DNA of 64,000 nt from Pedobacter sp. BS3 (GCF_008274585.1 NZ_VTRT01000002.1:1-64000), one strand, 5' to 3'. Positions 52,666 to 62,215 are shown, counted from the first letter of the stretch. Program-made: numbers and translations. The notes: a model not told the origin generated them from the letters alone.

Positions 52666-53220
52666 TCAATTCCGCAATGTTCCGCCGCGTGAGAAATATT
52701 TATAGTACCAGGGGTCTTTTAAATCGCTGATAATAACCCCTTTACTACTGGATGCATGTACAAATTTGTTATTCTGGAGATACACGCCTACATGGCTGAA
52801 TTTTTTGCCGTTAAAATCGAAAAACACCAGATCGCCTTCCTCTAACTGATCTTCGTATTTACGTTTTACATTATCGGCCATTACCCGTGCAATACGGGGT
52901 ACATCGGTATTAAACACCTCTTTTTCAAGAATAGATGTAAAGCCGGAACAATCCACACCACGTTTATCCATCCCGTTATCCCGGTAAGGCACACCCATCC
53001 AGTCGTCTACAAAGCGATATAATCTTTCATTCCTGATTTGCCGTTCGGGAACATTGAGCAATTCGGCATATCGCTCACGTACATTGCCCGACACCTTTTT
53101 CTGTCCGCGGAGACTGCTGGCATCAGACAATACCTTCTTTGATTTACATGATGTAAATAGTATCGATGCTGCAAGGCACAAACCTGCGCCACGCAACAAT
53201 GCTGTTCTAATCCTCATCAT
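52666..53220 (-). CDS. NlpC/P60 family cell-wall peptidase (C40), lipoprotein
   Basis: The 184-residue protein has a lipoprotein signal (LCLAASILFTSCKSKK, Cys about 26) and a C-terminal NlpC/P60 domain: GVPYRDNGMDKRGVDCSGFTSIL with the catalytic Cys, EEGDLVFFDFNGKKFSHVGVYL with the catalytic His, and NKFVHASSSKGVII with the third residue. It would cut peptide bonds in peptidoglycan. Its position upstream of two thioredoxin-fold genes suggests a shared transcript. Confidence 0.93.
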   Translation of the reverse strand: MMRIRTALLRGAGLCLAASILFTSCKSKKVLSDASSLRGQKKVSGNVRERYAELLNVPERQIRNERLYRFVDDWMGVPYRDNGMDKRGVDCSGFTSILEKEVFNTDVPRIARVMADNVKRKYEDQLEEGDLVFFDFNGKKFSHVGVYLQNNKFVHASSSKGVIISDLKDPWYYKYFSRGGTLRN

Positions 53221-53433
53221 CCCGCAATGGTATCACGAAACGACCGGCTCAGCAAGCGGCAGTTTTCAACATGTGGTTAAAAACTGTCGTTAAGTAAAAA
53301 TTCAAAACCTGCAATCAGCTTAGAATCAACAACATGAACCATGTAACAATTAAAGAAAAACATAGCGTTTGCATTCGCAACATGGCCTATGTTATTTCTA
53401 TGCTTCTATGTGGTTTGTCCACACAATAGTTTA

Positions 53434-54681
53434 TTAGCGCACCTGTCCGTTACCACGTACAAACCATTTCTCGGTTACCAGCTTTTCAAGCGCAAACGGG
53501 CCGCGGGCATGAAGTTTTTGTGTAGAAATTCCTATTTCGGCGCCCAGACCAAACACACCGCCATCGGTAAACCGGGTTGAAGCATTGGCATAAACGGCAG
53601 CGGCATCCACGGCATTCAGAAAACGCTCCTGCAAGTCGGGATTACCCGAAACAATAGCCTCCGAATGTTTGGAAGAATAAGCGGCAATGTGTGCAAGCGC
53701 TTCATCAATACCATCAACCACTTTTACCGAGCATTTAAAATCCAGGAACTCACGACCATAATCTTCGGCGCTGGCTTTTTGCAGGTAAGGATAATTATTT
53801 TGCCGGAGCGCCTCGTACGAAGCCTCATCCGCAAATATCTCCACATCATAGGCAGCCAGCTTTGGAGCCACCAGGCCCAAAAAGTCGCCGGCAACGGCCT
53901 TATCAACCAACACAGTATCCAGGGCATTACAAACCGAAGGTCGCGAAACTTTGGCGTTGGTCACAATATCCGCGGCGCTGGCCAGATCGGCGGAAGCCTC
54001 AACATAGGTATGACAAACACCGGCGCCGGTTTCAATAACCGGAACAAGGGCATGTTCACGTACATAATCAATCAGCTGCTGCGAACCGCGGGGAATCAAA
54101 ATATCAACATATTGAGTTGCGGTTAACAGTTCCGCTATAAACTTCCGGTCAACAGGCAATAGCTGTACCGTGTTTACATCCAGGTTAAACTCTTTTAACG
54201 CCTCGTGTATAATAGAAACCAAAACAGTATTGGTATAAAAAGCGTCGCTTCCACCCCGCAACACACATACATTACCCGAACGGATGCATAAAGCAGCCAC
54301 GTCAATGGTTACATTGGGCCGCGATTCATAAATTACCCCTACTACACCCAATGGCGCTGTTTTTTTCTGAACTTTCAACCCGTTAGCCAGCGTTTTCTCC
54401 ACCAACACCTGGTTCGATGGGTCTGGCAACAGCGCAATATCTTCCAGGCTTTGGGCCAGATCCTCAATACGCTGTTCGTTCAGTAACAAACGGTCTTTTT
54501 TAGGGTCGGCATCATCCATTCTATCCAGATCCTTTTTATTCTCTGCGATAATATGCTGCACATCGCGACGCAACTTTACAGCCAAACTGCGTAACAGTTG
54601 CTGCCTGGAGGCATCATCTAACAACTTAATGCCAGTTGTGGCCTGCGCCGCGTCCTTCAGAAGTGGTAAAATACTTTCCAT
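53434..54681 (-). CDS. proA: glutamate-5-semialdehyde dehydrogenase
   Basis: About 415 residues; it reduces gamma-glutamyl phosphate to glutamate-5-semialdehyde in proline synthesis. Family segments: VIYESRPNVTIDVAALCIRSGN, VLRGGSDAFYTN, the catalytic Cys in ETGAGVCHTYVE, and the C-terminal NASTRFTDGGVFGLGAEIGISTQKLHARGPFALE. The start is placed at Met-Glu-Ser-Ile-Leu (54681), immediately after the proB stop; a longer frame to 54720 would overlap proB. Confidence 0.95.
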   Translation of the reverse strand: MESILPLLKDAAQATTGIKLLDDASRQQLLRSLAVKLRRDVQHIIAENKKDLDRMDDADPKKDRLLLNEQRIEDLAQSLEDIALLPDPSNQVLVEKTLANGLKVQKKTAPLGVVGVIYESRPNVTIDVAALCIRSGNVCVLRGGSDAFYTNTVLVSIIHEALKEFNLDVNTVQLLPVDRKFIAELLTATQYVDILIPRGSQQLIDYVREHALVPVIETGAGVCHTYVEASADLASAADIVTNAKVSRPSVCNALDTVLVDKAVAGDFLGLVAPKLAAYDVEIFADEASYEALRQNNYPYLQKASAEDYGREFLDFKCSVKVVDGIDEALAHIAAYSSKHSEAIVSGNPDLQERFLNAVDAAAVYANASTRFTDGGVFGLGAEIGISTQKLHARGPFALEKLVTEKWFVRGNGQVR

Positions 54682-54682
54682 C

Positions 54683-55714
54683 TTACAATAATACGATATC
54701 ATTTGCATGAGCGACTTCAACGCCCACGGTTTTTAAACTCTCACCCAGTTTTTGTGACGAAATTCTGGCTTTTGCCACGGCAACCGCCTCGCCTTTCTCG
54801 TCCAATATCTCAAATACCTCGCCCGCCTCAAAATCGCCGGTAATGGCTTTTACACCTACAGCAAGCAAGCTATGCCTGTCCTGCAGGGCCTTACAGGCAC
54901 CGGCGTCAATCTTCACCCGGCCCTTGGCAATGCTTCCACTGGCCAGCCAGCGATTACGGGCCGGTATTGTGCAAGGCTGCGGCATACAAACCGTTCCGGT
55001 TTCGCCTTTTACCGCTTTTAATATCCCATCGGGGGTTTTTATCCCGAAAATTACCGCCTTAATACCCATCTGGTTTGCCAGTCGTGCAAAAGTCAGCTTC
55101 GAGGTCATTCCGCCCAGCCCGGAAGCCGATTTTTCTTTGTTAGCCAGCAGCAAACTGTTCTTATCGGAGGTATCCAGCAGCGGCACAACCTGCTTATCTT
55201 TATCCAGCACACCCGGAACCGACGTACTGAACAGCAATACCGAAGCCTTAAATCCAACGGCAATCAGCGTAGCCAGCTCGTCGTTATCCGAAAATTTAAG
55301 CTCCAGATTGCTCACCACATCATTCTCGTTCGCTATCGGAATAATGTTGTTATCCCACAGTTTTTCGTACGTTTTTTTAAGCTGCAAAAACTGTCCGCGG
55401 TTAGAAAAATGATGCCGTTCGCACAGGCTTTGGGCAATGGCAATCCCGTAAGGCGCAAATTCATGCGCATATTTGGTAATCAGCAGCGGGTTACCAATGG
55501 CCGCCGCCGCTTTACGCTCGCTTAACGTACGACTGTACTTGCTCAGGTAACTTTTCCCGGCCGCAACCGCCCCCGACGATACCATAACGATATGATACTG
55601 CCGGTGCAATACCGACACCTGACGGGCAATATCACGTATAACATCCTCGTTAAGCTCCCCTTTCTCGGTGGTGATGGCAGCTGTACCAAATTTTATAACA
55701 AGTATCGGCTTCAA
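54683..55714 (-). CDS. proB: glutamate 5-kinase
   Basis: The 343-residue protein carries an amino-acid kinase domain (KPILVIKFGTAAIT, VSSGAVAAG, ANENDVVSNLELKFSDNDELA, GLGGMTSKLTFARLANQMG) and a C-terminal PUA domain (about 255-340: GRVKIDAGACKAL). It phosphorylates glutamate in the first proline step and is usually feedback-inhibited by proline. It lies directly before proA with almost no gap, so the two form one operon. Confidence 0.95.
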   Translation of the reverse strand: MKPILVIKFGTAAITTEKGELNEDVIRDIARQVSVLHRQYHIVMVSSGAVAAGKSYLSKYSRTLSERKAAAAIGNPLLITKYAHEFAPYGIAIAQSLCERHHFSNRGQFLQLKKTYEKLWDNNIIPIANENDVVSNLELKFSDNDELATLIAVGFKASVLLFSTSVPGVLDKDKQVVPLLDTSDKNSLLLANKEKSASGLGGMTSKLTFARLANQMGIKAVIFGIKTPDGILKAVKGETGTVCMPQPCTIPARNRWLASGSIAKGRVKIDAGACKALQDRHSLLAVGVKAITGDFEAGEVFEILDEKGEAVAVAKARISSQKLGESLKTVGVEVAHANDIVLL

Positions 55715-56052
55715 TGCAAATGGCGTTAAGCAGGCAAATTTATAAAAAAGTATGGTGTAATGCAGATTGAGATGTGAGATGTGAGATGTGAGATATGAGA
55801 CTTAAGATTTGAGAGAGTCTGATAATTTTCAGAAAAGCAACTGTGGCAAAACATCGGTCAGGATAGTCCTGTGTTTCGCTTATACGCCTGCAAAGCCTTA
55901 AGCACAGGCCGGTATCCGCTTCTCCCAGGTTTATATAACAACGGCAAATGTTACTGTTTATCTTTTAAGCCTGCTTATGCTCCGGTTCGTGCCCCCTTGA
56001 ACCGGTTTAAAGAATATCTTCGTGAAGACACAAAATCCGGCATGGGAGAAAA
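55715..56052. other. intergenic region between proB and the M1 peptidase
   Basis: About 340 bp with a heptad tract at 55763-55816 (GATGTGA-type units, three identical in a row) and a 7-bp hairpin CCGGTTC/GAACCGG (55983-56006). A 77-codon plus-strand frame is not convincing. The proB promoter must lie in the left part. Confidence 0.65.
55763..55816. repeat. heptad tandem repeat upstream of proB
   Basis: Seven units of GATGTGA, GATATGA and related words in 7-nt register. Confidence 0.85.
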
Positions 56053-57915
56053 TCACAACCTCACCTTATACACATTATCCCGTTTATTCACATCGGGAAC
56101 ATAGGTGCTGCCCAACACAACCTTATCTACTTTTTTATCCGAGGAGAACTCAATCGTAACCTGTTTATTGCCAGCTTTCCAGCAGGCTATGCTTCTATGA
56201 ATTTTCTGCACCGTCTGGTCTGAAAAATATACGGTAACATCTATGGGCACGGGCTTCCCGCCTACCGATTCTATAATCACCGTATATTGACTGCCTGCTT
56301 TTTTCACGTTGCGTATGGCCAGATCCGGGAAACCGTTATCAAAAAACCAGCGCTTCCAGAACCAGTTCATATTTTGCCCGGCGCCGGTATTCATACAGTT
56401 AAAAAAGTCGTAAGGCATGGGGTGTTTGCCATTCCACTGCCGTATATAATAATGCAGGGCTTTAGTAAAGAGCTCATCGCCCAGCATATCTTTTACATAC
56501 AAATATCCGAAAGCCGGCTTGGGATAAGAGTTGAGGTAAAACGCCGGGTCTTTTTGCTGGGTTGTCAGCGTCATAATGGGTAAATCACGTTCGCTTCCGG
56601 CATTTTTCTCGTAGGGTTTAACTCCATAATCATCTACAATAGCCGGATCAATACAGGGCGATATCAGCCATTCGCCAATGGTGGCCCATCCTTCGTCCAT
56701 CCAGCCGTACTTGGTTTCGTTAACACCCATATAAAACGGGAACATCGTATGGAAGATCTCGTGATCTGTAAGCGTTATGGTCGCTTCCTTATCGGCCAGC
56801 GGATTATCGTTCACCATCATGGGATATTCCATCTGGTCAAGGCCGTCAAATATGGTTTCATGCGGATATGGGAACGGCCATTTCGGGAAGGTATAGCTCA
56901 TTACTTCCACCGTTTTACGGGCGTAGTTCACCACTTCGTTATAATCATTATGCCGGGGATTGAATACGACGTCTACCCGGGTCCGCCGGCCACTTTGTTT
57001 ATCCACCACCAGGCTACCGGCCTTCCATACGTAATGGTTGCTTATCGCAAAAGCAAAATCGGTAACATTAGAAGCGGTAAATTTCCAGGGGGATGCCCCG
57101 GTAGTTACAGCAGATTGCTGAAGATCGGCTTCTGTAATAACATTCACCACGCTATCGCTCTGCCCTGCCTGTTGCACACGTTTGTAAATTCCGGGCTGCA
57201 ATACATCGGCAGCGTTGTCCAGATCTCCGGTAGCCCAAACCGCGTAATCTTTAGGAACTGAAATTTCCACGTTAAACGAGCAAAAATCATTATAAAATTC
57301 GGCCGAGCCCAGATAAGGGTTTTCGTTCCAGCCGTCAATATCATCGTAAACGGCTATCCGCGGAAAGAAATAAGCGATAAAAAACGCCCCGGTATCAACC
57401 TGCCCGGTACGTACATGCGAGCCTTTATTCAGCGTATAAGACCACGCGATCTGAAAATGCGTGGTTTGTCTGGACAATATCTCTGCCGGCACAATCATAT
57501 TTGTACCGTCAATGTTCAGCCGGGATACATCCAATGCCTTATTATTCATTACAAACTGCTGAATGGCAACGCCGTCTGTAAAATCCGACGCGGATACTTT
57601 TGTTTCGCGTGGCGAATCTTTTTTGTAAAGATTGGGATAGAGCTTAAACCATACCTCATGCAAGGTATCGGGACTATTATTGATATAACGAATAGCCATC
57701 GTTCCTTTAAGTAACCGTGTTGATGGGTCAAAGTCTACCTTGATGGTATAATCTGCGGTATTTTGCCAGTAATTCTTTCCCGGACTACCATCCGGACTGC
57801 GGGTTTGTTGATTATACGCCGCTGCAATATTTAAGGGAACCGGTAATTTTACCTGCGCATAAACAAGCTGAGAAAGGAATAACGCTACCAGCGCTATATA
57901 TTGCCTGAACTGCAT
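56053..57915 (-). CDS. M1 family metallopeptidase
   Basis: About 620 residues with a signal peptide (MQFRQYIALVALFLSQLVYAQ) and an aminopeptidase N-like domain. The zinc site is complete: DHEIFHTMFPFYMGVNETKYGWMDEGWATIGEW with HExxH and the distal Glu. The exopeptidase motif region (MEYPMMVND) lies before it. It probably trims peptides in the periplasm or outside. The start is placed at Met-Gln-Phe-Arg because this gives a normal signal peptide; the longer frame reaches 57942. Confidence 0.92.
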   Translation of the reverse strand: MQFRQYIALVALFLSQLVYAQVKLPVPLNIAAAYNQQTRSPDGSPGKNYWQNTADYTIKVDFDPSTRLLKGTMAIRYINNSPDTLHEVWFKLYPNLYKKDSPRETKVSASDFTDGVAIQQFVMNNKALDVSRLNIDGTNMIVPAEILSRQTTHFQIAWSYTLNKGSHVRTGQVDTGAFFIAYFFPRIAVYDDIDGWNENPYLGSAEFYNDFCSFNVEISVPKDYAVWATGDLDNAADVLQPGIYKRVQQAGQSDSVVNVITEADLQQSAVTTGASPWKFTASNVTDFAFAISNHYVWKAGSLVVDKQSGRRTRVDVVFNPRHNDYNEVVNYARKTVEVMSYTFPKWPFPYPHETIFDGLDQMEYPMMVNDNPLADKEATITLTDHEIFHTMFPFYMGVNETKYGWMDEGWATIGEWLISPCIDPAIVDDYGVKPYEKNAGSERDLPIMTLTTQQKDPAFYLNSYPKPAFGYLYVKDMLGDELFTKALHYYIRQWNGKHPMPYDFFNCMNTGAGQNMNWFWKRWFFDNGFPDLAIRNVKKAGSQYTVIIESVGGKPVPIDVTVYFSDQTVQKIHRSIACWKAGNKQVTIEFSSDKKVDKVVLGSTYVPDVNKRDNVYKVRL

Positions 57916-57942
57916 AACTATGAAATAGGAAAAAGCAGGCAT

Positions 57943-58486
57943 CAGTTAAATTTACTAACCCAAAACTGCTTTTTATGGTTAAAGATACGATGAAATATGA
58001 AAGTCCAAAGAATACTAAATTATTCCTGCAGGGAGATCGCTGTTATAGGTCATTTTTTAATCTCAATGGGATGATGTATTCATAAAAAGCCTATTTCCTG
58101 TAAAAATCCCGGGAACAATATAGTATAGGCTAAACTTTATGTCTCTACGAAGCTTCCATACGATGACCCATGAAGATACCAGCCAGGGCGTTAGTCCCTC
58201 TCATGCAATTTCAATTGGTTATGTTCCGGATTATAAATCCGAAGTTAGCACCGAGGGTGTCTCAAAAGTCAGTAAAACCATCTATTTACAGCCACGCTGA
58301 CCCCGAAGTCTCGGGGGAAGCGCCTGTAGCCATAATGAACCAATCCTTCGACAGGCTCAGGATGACCATAGGGGACTTTTGAGACACCCTCGAGCAAAAG
58401 GAACTTTTTACTTTCAATCCCCGGGGGCGGGATTTTCCCGTACAGCCTGTCCCGGGAGGAACGATCCGGGATACGGGACTCAACTT
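57943..58486. other. intergenic region between the M1 peptidase and trpA
   Basis: About 540 bp without a gene. It carries the MITE-like element at 58252-58392, dispersed repeat copy C, and otherwise nothing recognised. Confidence 0.7.
58252..58392. mobile_element. MITE-like element with 19-bp perfect terminal inverted repeats
   Basis: The 141-bp element begins CGAGGGTGTCTCAAAAGTC and ends with the exact complement. The inside holds a hairpin CCCCGAAGTCTCGGGG (58301-58316) and no frame for a transposase. AGCA stands next to both ends (58247-58250 and 58393-58396), a possible short target duplication. It looks like a non-autonomous transposable element that needs a transposase from elsewhere. 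Confidence 0.83.
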
Positions 58487-58493
58487 TCAACTC
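58423..58493 (-). repeat. dispersed repeat, copy C (inverted), reaching into trpA
   Basis: On the minus strand it reads AGTTGAAAGTTGAGTCCCG, then CCCGGATCGTTCCTCCCGGG and ACAGGCTGTACGGGAAAATC, matching copies A and B. The stop codon of trpA (TGA at 58487-58489) lies inside the AGTTGA part. Confidence 0.75.
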
Positions 58494-59272
58494 ACCCCGC
58501 TCCCTTTTATCTTCCGTATAAATTCCGGGATTTTTTCCAGATAACCATCGCCTGAACCCAATAATTTTACAAAAGCACTGCCTACGATAGCGCCATTAGC
58601 ATATTGATTGGCTTTTTGAAAACTTTCGTGGTCTGAAATACCGAATCCTATCACTACGGGGTTATCAAGGTTCATAGATTTGATCCGCTTAAAATAATCT
58701 TCCACATTTTGCGAAACCGAAAGATTTTTGCCCGTTGTTGACGATGACGACAGCAGGTAAATAAAGCCATTGCTTAAACTGTCTATTTTACGGATACGCT
58801 CTTCTGACGTTTGCGGCGTTACCAGGAAAATATTGCTAAGCTGGTGCTTTGCAAAACATTCGCTGTACAACTCCTCGTATTCATACATCGGTAAATCGGG
58901 TACAATTACGCCATCCACACCCGCTTTGGCGGCATCGCGACAGAAATTTTCAACGCCATATTGCAGCACCGGATTTACGTATCCCATAAGCATCACAGGT
59001 ATGGTTACCCGTTTACGCAGATCCTTTAACTGTTTAAAAAGTATTTCCAGTGTCATGCCATTATCCAGGGCTTTTTGCGAGCTTTCCTGTATCACAGGGC
59101 CATCAGCTACAGGGTCTGAATATGGAAAACCTATTTCCAGGAAATCAGCCCCGGCTTTTTCAAGGGCTTCGGCGATATCCAGTGTTGCATTCAGCTCAGG
59201 GTAACCCGCAGTGAAATAAATGGATAACGCGGGGCCTTTTTTATGTTCGAAAAGATGTTTTAATCGGTTCAT
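58487..59272 (-). CDS. trpA: tryptophan synthase alpha chain
   Basis: The 261-residue TIM-barrel subunit cleaves indole-3-glycerol phosphate to indole. Motifs: SIYFTAGYPELNATLDI, ADFLEIGFPYSDPVADGPVIQ (catalytic Glu and Asp), GVDGVIVPDLPMYE, IFLVTPQT and GAIVGSAFVKLL. It follows trpB after 17 bp. The last two to three codons and the stop come from dispersed repeat copy C. Confidence 0.96.
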   Translation of the reverse strand: MNRLKHLFEHKKGPALSIYFTAGYPELNATLDIAEALEKAGADFLEIGFPYSDPVADGPVIQESSQKALDNGMTLEILFKQLKDLRKRVTIPVMLMGYVNPVLQYGVENFCRDAAKAGVDGVIVPDLPMYEYEELYSECFAKHQLSNIFLVTPQTSEERIRKIDSLSNGFIYLLSSSSTTGKNLSVSQNVEDYFKRIKSMNLDNPVVIGFGISDHESFQKANQYANGAIVGSAFVKLLGSGDGYLEKIPEFIRKIKGSGVS

Positions 59273-59289
59273 TACGCTAAATCAATAAT

Positions 59290-60471
59290 TTACAATCCAA
59301 AATACCTGATATACGTATCCAGGTCTTTATCTCCACGCCCTGAAAGACAAACCACTACGGTTTCGCCGCCTTTAAAGCTCATTTTTTCCAGATGAGCCAG
59401 CGCATGCGAGCTTTCTATGGCGGGAATAATACCTTCAAGCCGGGTTAACAATAAACCTGCCTGCATGGCTTCATCGTCGGTGGCGCTAACATAGCTGGCC
59501 CGTTTTGACTTGAACAGGTGAGCATGCTGCGGCCCTATTCCCGGATAATCCAATCCGGCAGAAATAGAATACGGCTCTACCACCTGCCCATCGGGCGTTT
59601 GCATCAGAATAGACCGGCTTCCGTGTAAAACGCCCTCTTTACCTAAAACGGTAGTTGCCGCTGATTCTCCCGAATCCACCCCCAAACCGGCAGCTTCCAC
59701 GGCTATGAGCTTCACATCCTCATCATCTAAAAAATGATAGAACATGCCAATAGCGTTACTTCCGCCACCCACACAAGCCAATACGTAATCGGCGGTTTCT
59801 TTGCCGGTTTTTTCTTTTAACTGCCAGCGGGTCTCTTCGGAAATAATGGATTGAAAACGGGCAACCATATCCGGGTACGGATGCGGCCCAACCGCCGAGC
59901 CTATAATATAATGCGTATCAACCGGGTTATTGATCCAGTCACGCATGGCCTCGTTGGTAGCGTCTTTTAATGTTTTACTGCCCGAAGTTGCCGGTACTAC
60001 GGTTGCGCCCATCATTTTCATGCGGGCTACGTTAGGAGCCTGGCGCTTAATGTCGATCTCGCCCATATAAACCACACATTCTAACCCTCTTAACGCACAA
60101 ACGGTTGCTGTAGCTACGCCGTGCTGCCCGGCGCCGGTTTCGGCAATAATACGTTTCTTGCCCAGACGTTCGGCTACCATGATCTGCCCGATGGCGTTGT
60201 TAATTTTATGGGCGCCGGTGTGGTTCAGATCTTCGCGTTTCAGGTAGATGGTTGCACCGTACCGTTCTGAAAGCCGCCTGGCATGATATAATGGCGATGG
60301 CCGGCCTACATAATCCTTTAACAACAGCTCAAACTCCTTTTTAAAGGATTCATCGTTAATGATCTGCAGGTAGTTACGCCTCAGCTCTTCCACGTTAGGA
60401 TACAGCATTTCGGGAATATAAGCTCCGCCAAAATCGCCGTAATAACCCTTTTCATTTACATGATAACTCAT
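59290..60471 (-). CDS. trpB: tryptophan synthase beta chain
   Basis: The 393-residue PLP enzyme joins indole and serine. It shows [14 protein letters not shown], the PLP-binding Lys in [20 protein letters not shown], the [11 protein letters not shown] loop, [13 protein letters not shown] and the C-terminal CLSGRGDKD. Length is normal. It lies 20 bp after trpF and before trpA, so the alpha and beta chains are made together. Confidence 0.97.
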   Translation of the reverse strand: MSYHVNEKGYYGDFGGAYIPEMLYPNVEELRRNYLQIINDESFKKEFELLLKDYVGRPSPLYHARRLSERYGATIYLKREDLNHTGAHKINNAIGQIMVAERLGKKRIIAETGAGQHGVATATVCALRGLECVVYMGEIDIKRQAPNVARMKMMGATVVPATSGSKTLKDATNEAMRDWINNPVDTHYIIGSAVGPHPYPDMVARFQSIISEETRWQLKEKTGKETADYVLACVGGGSNAIGMFYHFLDDEDVKLIAVEAAGLGVDSGESAATTVLGKEGVLHGSRSILMQTPDGQVVEPYSISAGLDYPGIGPQHAHLFKSKRASYVSATDDEAMQAGLLLTRLEGIIPAIESSHALAHLEKMSFKGGETVVVCLSGRGDKDLDTYIRYFGL

Positions 60472-60491
60472 TTTATGTATCGCTTTATATT

Positions 60492-61124
60492 TTACTTTCT
60501 TACTCGTTCAAAAACAGCTTTCAGCCGGTCTGCATCTTTTAACCCCGGCTCCGTTTCAAACCGGCTGTTCAGGTCAATGGCATGCAAGCGTTCATCGTTC
60601 AGGGTATAAACGGATTCAAGCAACGCTTCGTCCAGACCGCCACTTAAAAAATACGGTTTATCCAGTGTATAGTTATGCAATAAGTCCCAGTTAAATGCCT
60701 GCCCTGAACCTCCATACAGCGTGGTTTTGGTATCAAACAGGAAATAATCAACGTTACCGGCATAATCCTTCAACCTATCGAAATCAAAATCAGTATCTAT
60801 TCCGAACGCCTTTATTACGGTTATACCGGATACTTTAACACGCCCGCAAAAAGGCGCATCCTCATTGCCATGCAGTTGTACCGCATGCAATCCCAAATCC
60901 CTGACCTTTTCAACTATTTCATTGAAAGACGCATTAACAAAAACGCCCGTTTTGCGCACCGTTTCCGGAAGCTGCGCTAATGTTTTAGGGTCAAGGTTAT
61001 CCGCATAACGCTTGGATTGCGGATAAAATATAAAACCCATATAGTCAGGCTGCAATGCGGCAACTGAAAGGATATTATCCGGGTTGCGCATACCGCAAAC
61101 CTTTATTTTAAGGGGACGTTCCAT
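60492..61124 (-). CDS. trpF: phosphoribosylanthranilate isomerase
   Basis: The 210-residue TIM-barrel enzyme isomerises phosphoribosylanthranilate. Seen are [11 protein letters not shown] at the start (catalytic Cys), [30 protein letters not shown], the catalytic Asp in [20 protein letters not shown], and [11 protein letters not shown]. It shares one base with the trpD end, a sign of translational coupling. No trpC (indole-glycerol-phosphate synthase) stands between trpD and trpF. Confidence 0.95.
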   Translation of the reverse strand: MERPLKIKVCGMRNPDNILSVAALQPDYMGFIFYPQSKRYADNLDPKTLAQLPETVRKTGVFVNASFNEIVEKVRDLGLHAVQLHGNEDAPFCGRVKVSGITVIKAFGIDTDFDFDRLKDYAGNVDYFLFDTKTTLYGGSGQAFNWDLLHNYTLDKPYFLSGGLDEALLESVYTLNDERLHAIDLNSRFETEPGLKDADRLKAVFERVRK

Positions 61125-62110
61125 CAGGCTACCAAAACGTTAAAGCTGGCCAATGCCTTTTTGCTTAGCAACGATTCCTCGGCTTCGTAAAAGCAATCGG
61201 CAAAAGATGTTTCGGGCTTTATGGTGTGAATAGCCGCCGCCGCATTGCACAACACCACGTTGTTCTGTTCGTCGGTACCGTTTCCGTTCAATACGGCTGT
61301 AAAGATGTCTGCCGATTCTTTTACGGTGCTTCCGCCGCCAATAGCTTCGGGATTGATTTTTTCAAATCCTATTTCCGATAAGCGGTAGATCTTCTCGCCA
61401 TCATTGGTAAAAGTTTTAAAATCGCTGGTCAGCGAAATTTCATCATATCCCGCAAGGGCATGCAAAATGGTATATTTTTTTGCCGATTTCTGGTACAGGT
61501 AGGCATATAAGCGGGCAAGCTCAAGACTGTAAACGCCCACTACCTGGTTTTTGGGCTTCGCGGGATTAACCATAGGCCCAAGCATATTGAAAAAGGTTTT
61601 CACGCCAAGCTCTTTGCGGATAGGCGCCACATTCTTCATGGCCGGGTGAAACAAAGGCGCATGCAAAAAGCAAATCCCGGCTTTGTCCAGGTTGCTTCGT
61701 AAGGTATCCGGGTTATTGGTAAACGTATGGCCCAGGTATTCCATCACATTGGATGAACCACAACCGGACGAAACGCCATAATTACCGTGCTTGGCTACCA
61801 TGTATCCGGCACCAGCCACCACAAACGATGCCAGCGTGGATATATTAAAGGTGTCCTTTCCATCGCCGCCGGTACCGCACAAATCAATTAAATCATATCC
61901 TGCCAGGCCAGGGTCTATACAAAGCTCCAGCATGGCTTCGCTGAAACCTTCCAGTTCATCAACCGTTATGCTGCGCATACAGTAAGCTACCATAAAAGCG
62001 GCCATTTGCGAGGCATTATATTTACCTAATGTAATATTGGTTAAAATTTCCTTAGCCTGCTGGCGGCTATATGTTTTATGCTCAAATAAGTAATTTAATA
62101 TCTGCTTCAT
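61124..62110 (-). CDS. trpD: anthranilate phosphoribosyltransferase
   Basis: The 328-residue enzyme joins anthranilate and PRPP. The family segments are present: DLCGTGGDGKDTFNISTLASFVVAGAG, AKHGNYGVSSGCGSSNVMEYLG, FLHAPLFHPAMKNVAPIRKELGVKTFFNMLGPMVNPA and YDEISLTS. It is the first structural gene of the operon and lies 24 bp after the attenuator T-run, so its expression is controlled by that leader. trpE and trpG are not in the window. Confidence 0.95.
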   Translation of the reverse strand: MKQILNYLFEHKTYSRQQAKEILTNITLGKYNASQMAAFMVAYCMRSITVDELEGFSEAMLELCIDPGLAGYDLIDLCGTGGDGKDTFNISTLASFVVAGAGYMVAKHGNYGVSSGCGSSNVMEYLGHTFTNNPDTLRSNLDKAGICFLHAPLFHPAMKNVAPIRKELGVKTFFNMLGPMVNPAKPKNQVVGVYSLELARLYAYLYQKSAKKYTILHALAGYDEISLTSDFKTFTNDGEKIYRLSEIGFEKINPEAIGGGSTVKESADIFTAVLNGNGTDEQNNVVLCNAAAAIHTIKPETSFADCFYEAEESLLSKKALASFNVLVA

Positions 62111-62134
62111 TTTAGTTAAGCGAAAGTATTGTAT

Positions 62135-62162
62135 AAAAAAAGGGGCTGCTTATGGCAACCCC
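62135..62162 (-). terminator. attenuator terminator of the trp operon
   Basis: On the minus strand an 8-bp stem GGGGTTGC/GCAGCCCC (one G-T pair) with a 5-nt loop is followed by seven T. It lies after the leader peptide and just before trpD. Confidence 0.9.
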
Positions 62163-62215
62163 TGCTTATTTTTTATTATTTCCTTTAAAAACAGAACATA
62201 CTATAGCGGATTGCC
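62154..62215 (-). promoter_or_regulatory. predicted antiterminator pairing of the trp leader
   Basis: GGCAATCC (62208-62215), overlapping the Gly-Asn-Pro codons near the end of the leader peptide, can pair with GGGGTTGCC (62154-62162), the left arm of the terminator (8 bp, one G-T). Both structures cannot form together, as required for attenuation. A short 1:2 hairpin CGG-AAT/ATT-CCG lies within the leader peptide region. The folds are inferred by eye. Confidence 0.65.

Noticed and set aside
58252-58392. Terminator of trpA
   Set aside because: The inverted repeats are 103 bp apart with no T-run; the perfect ends fit a transposable element better.
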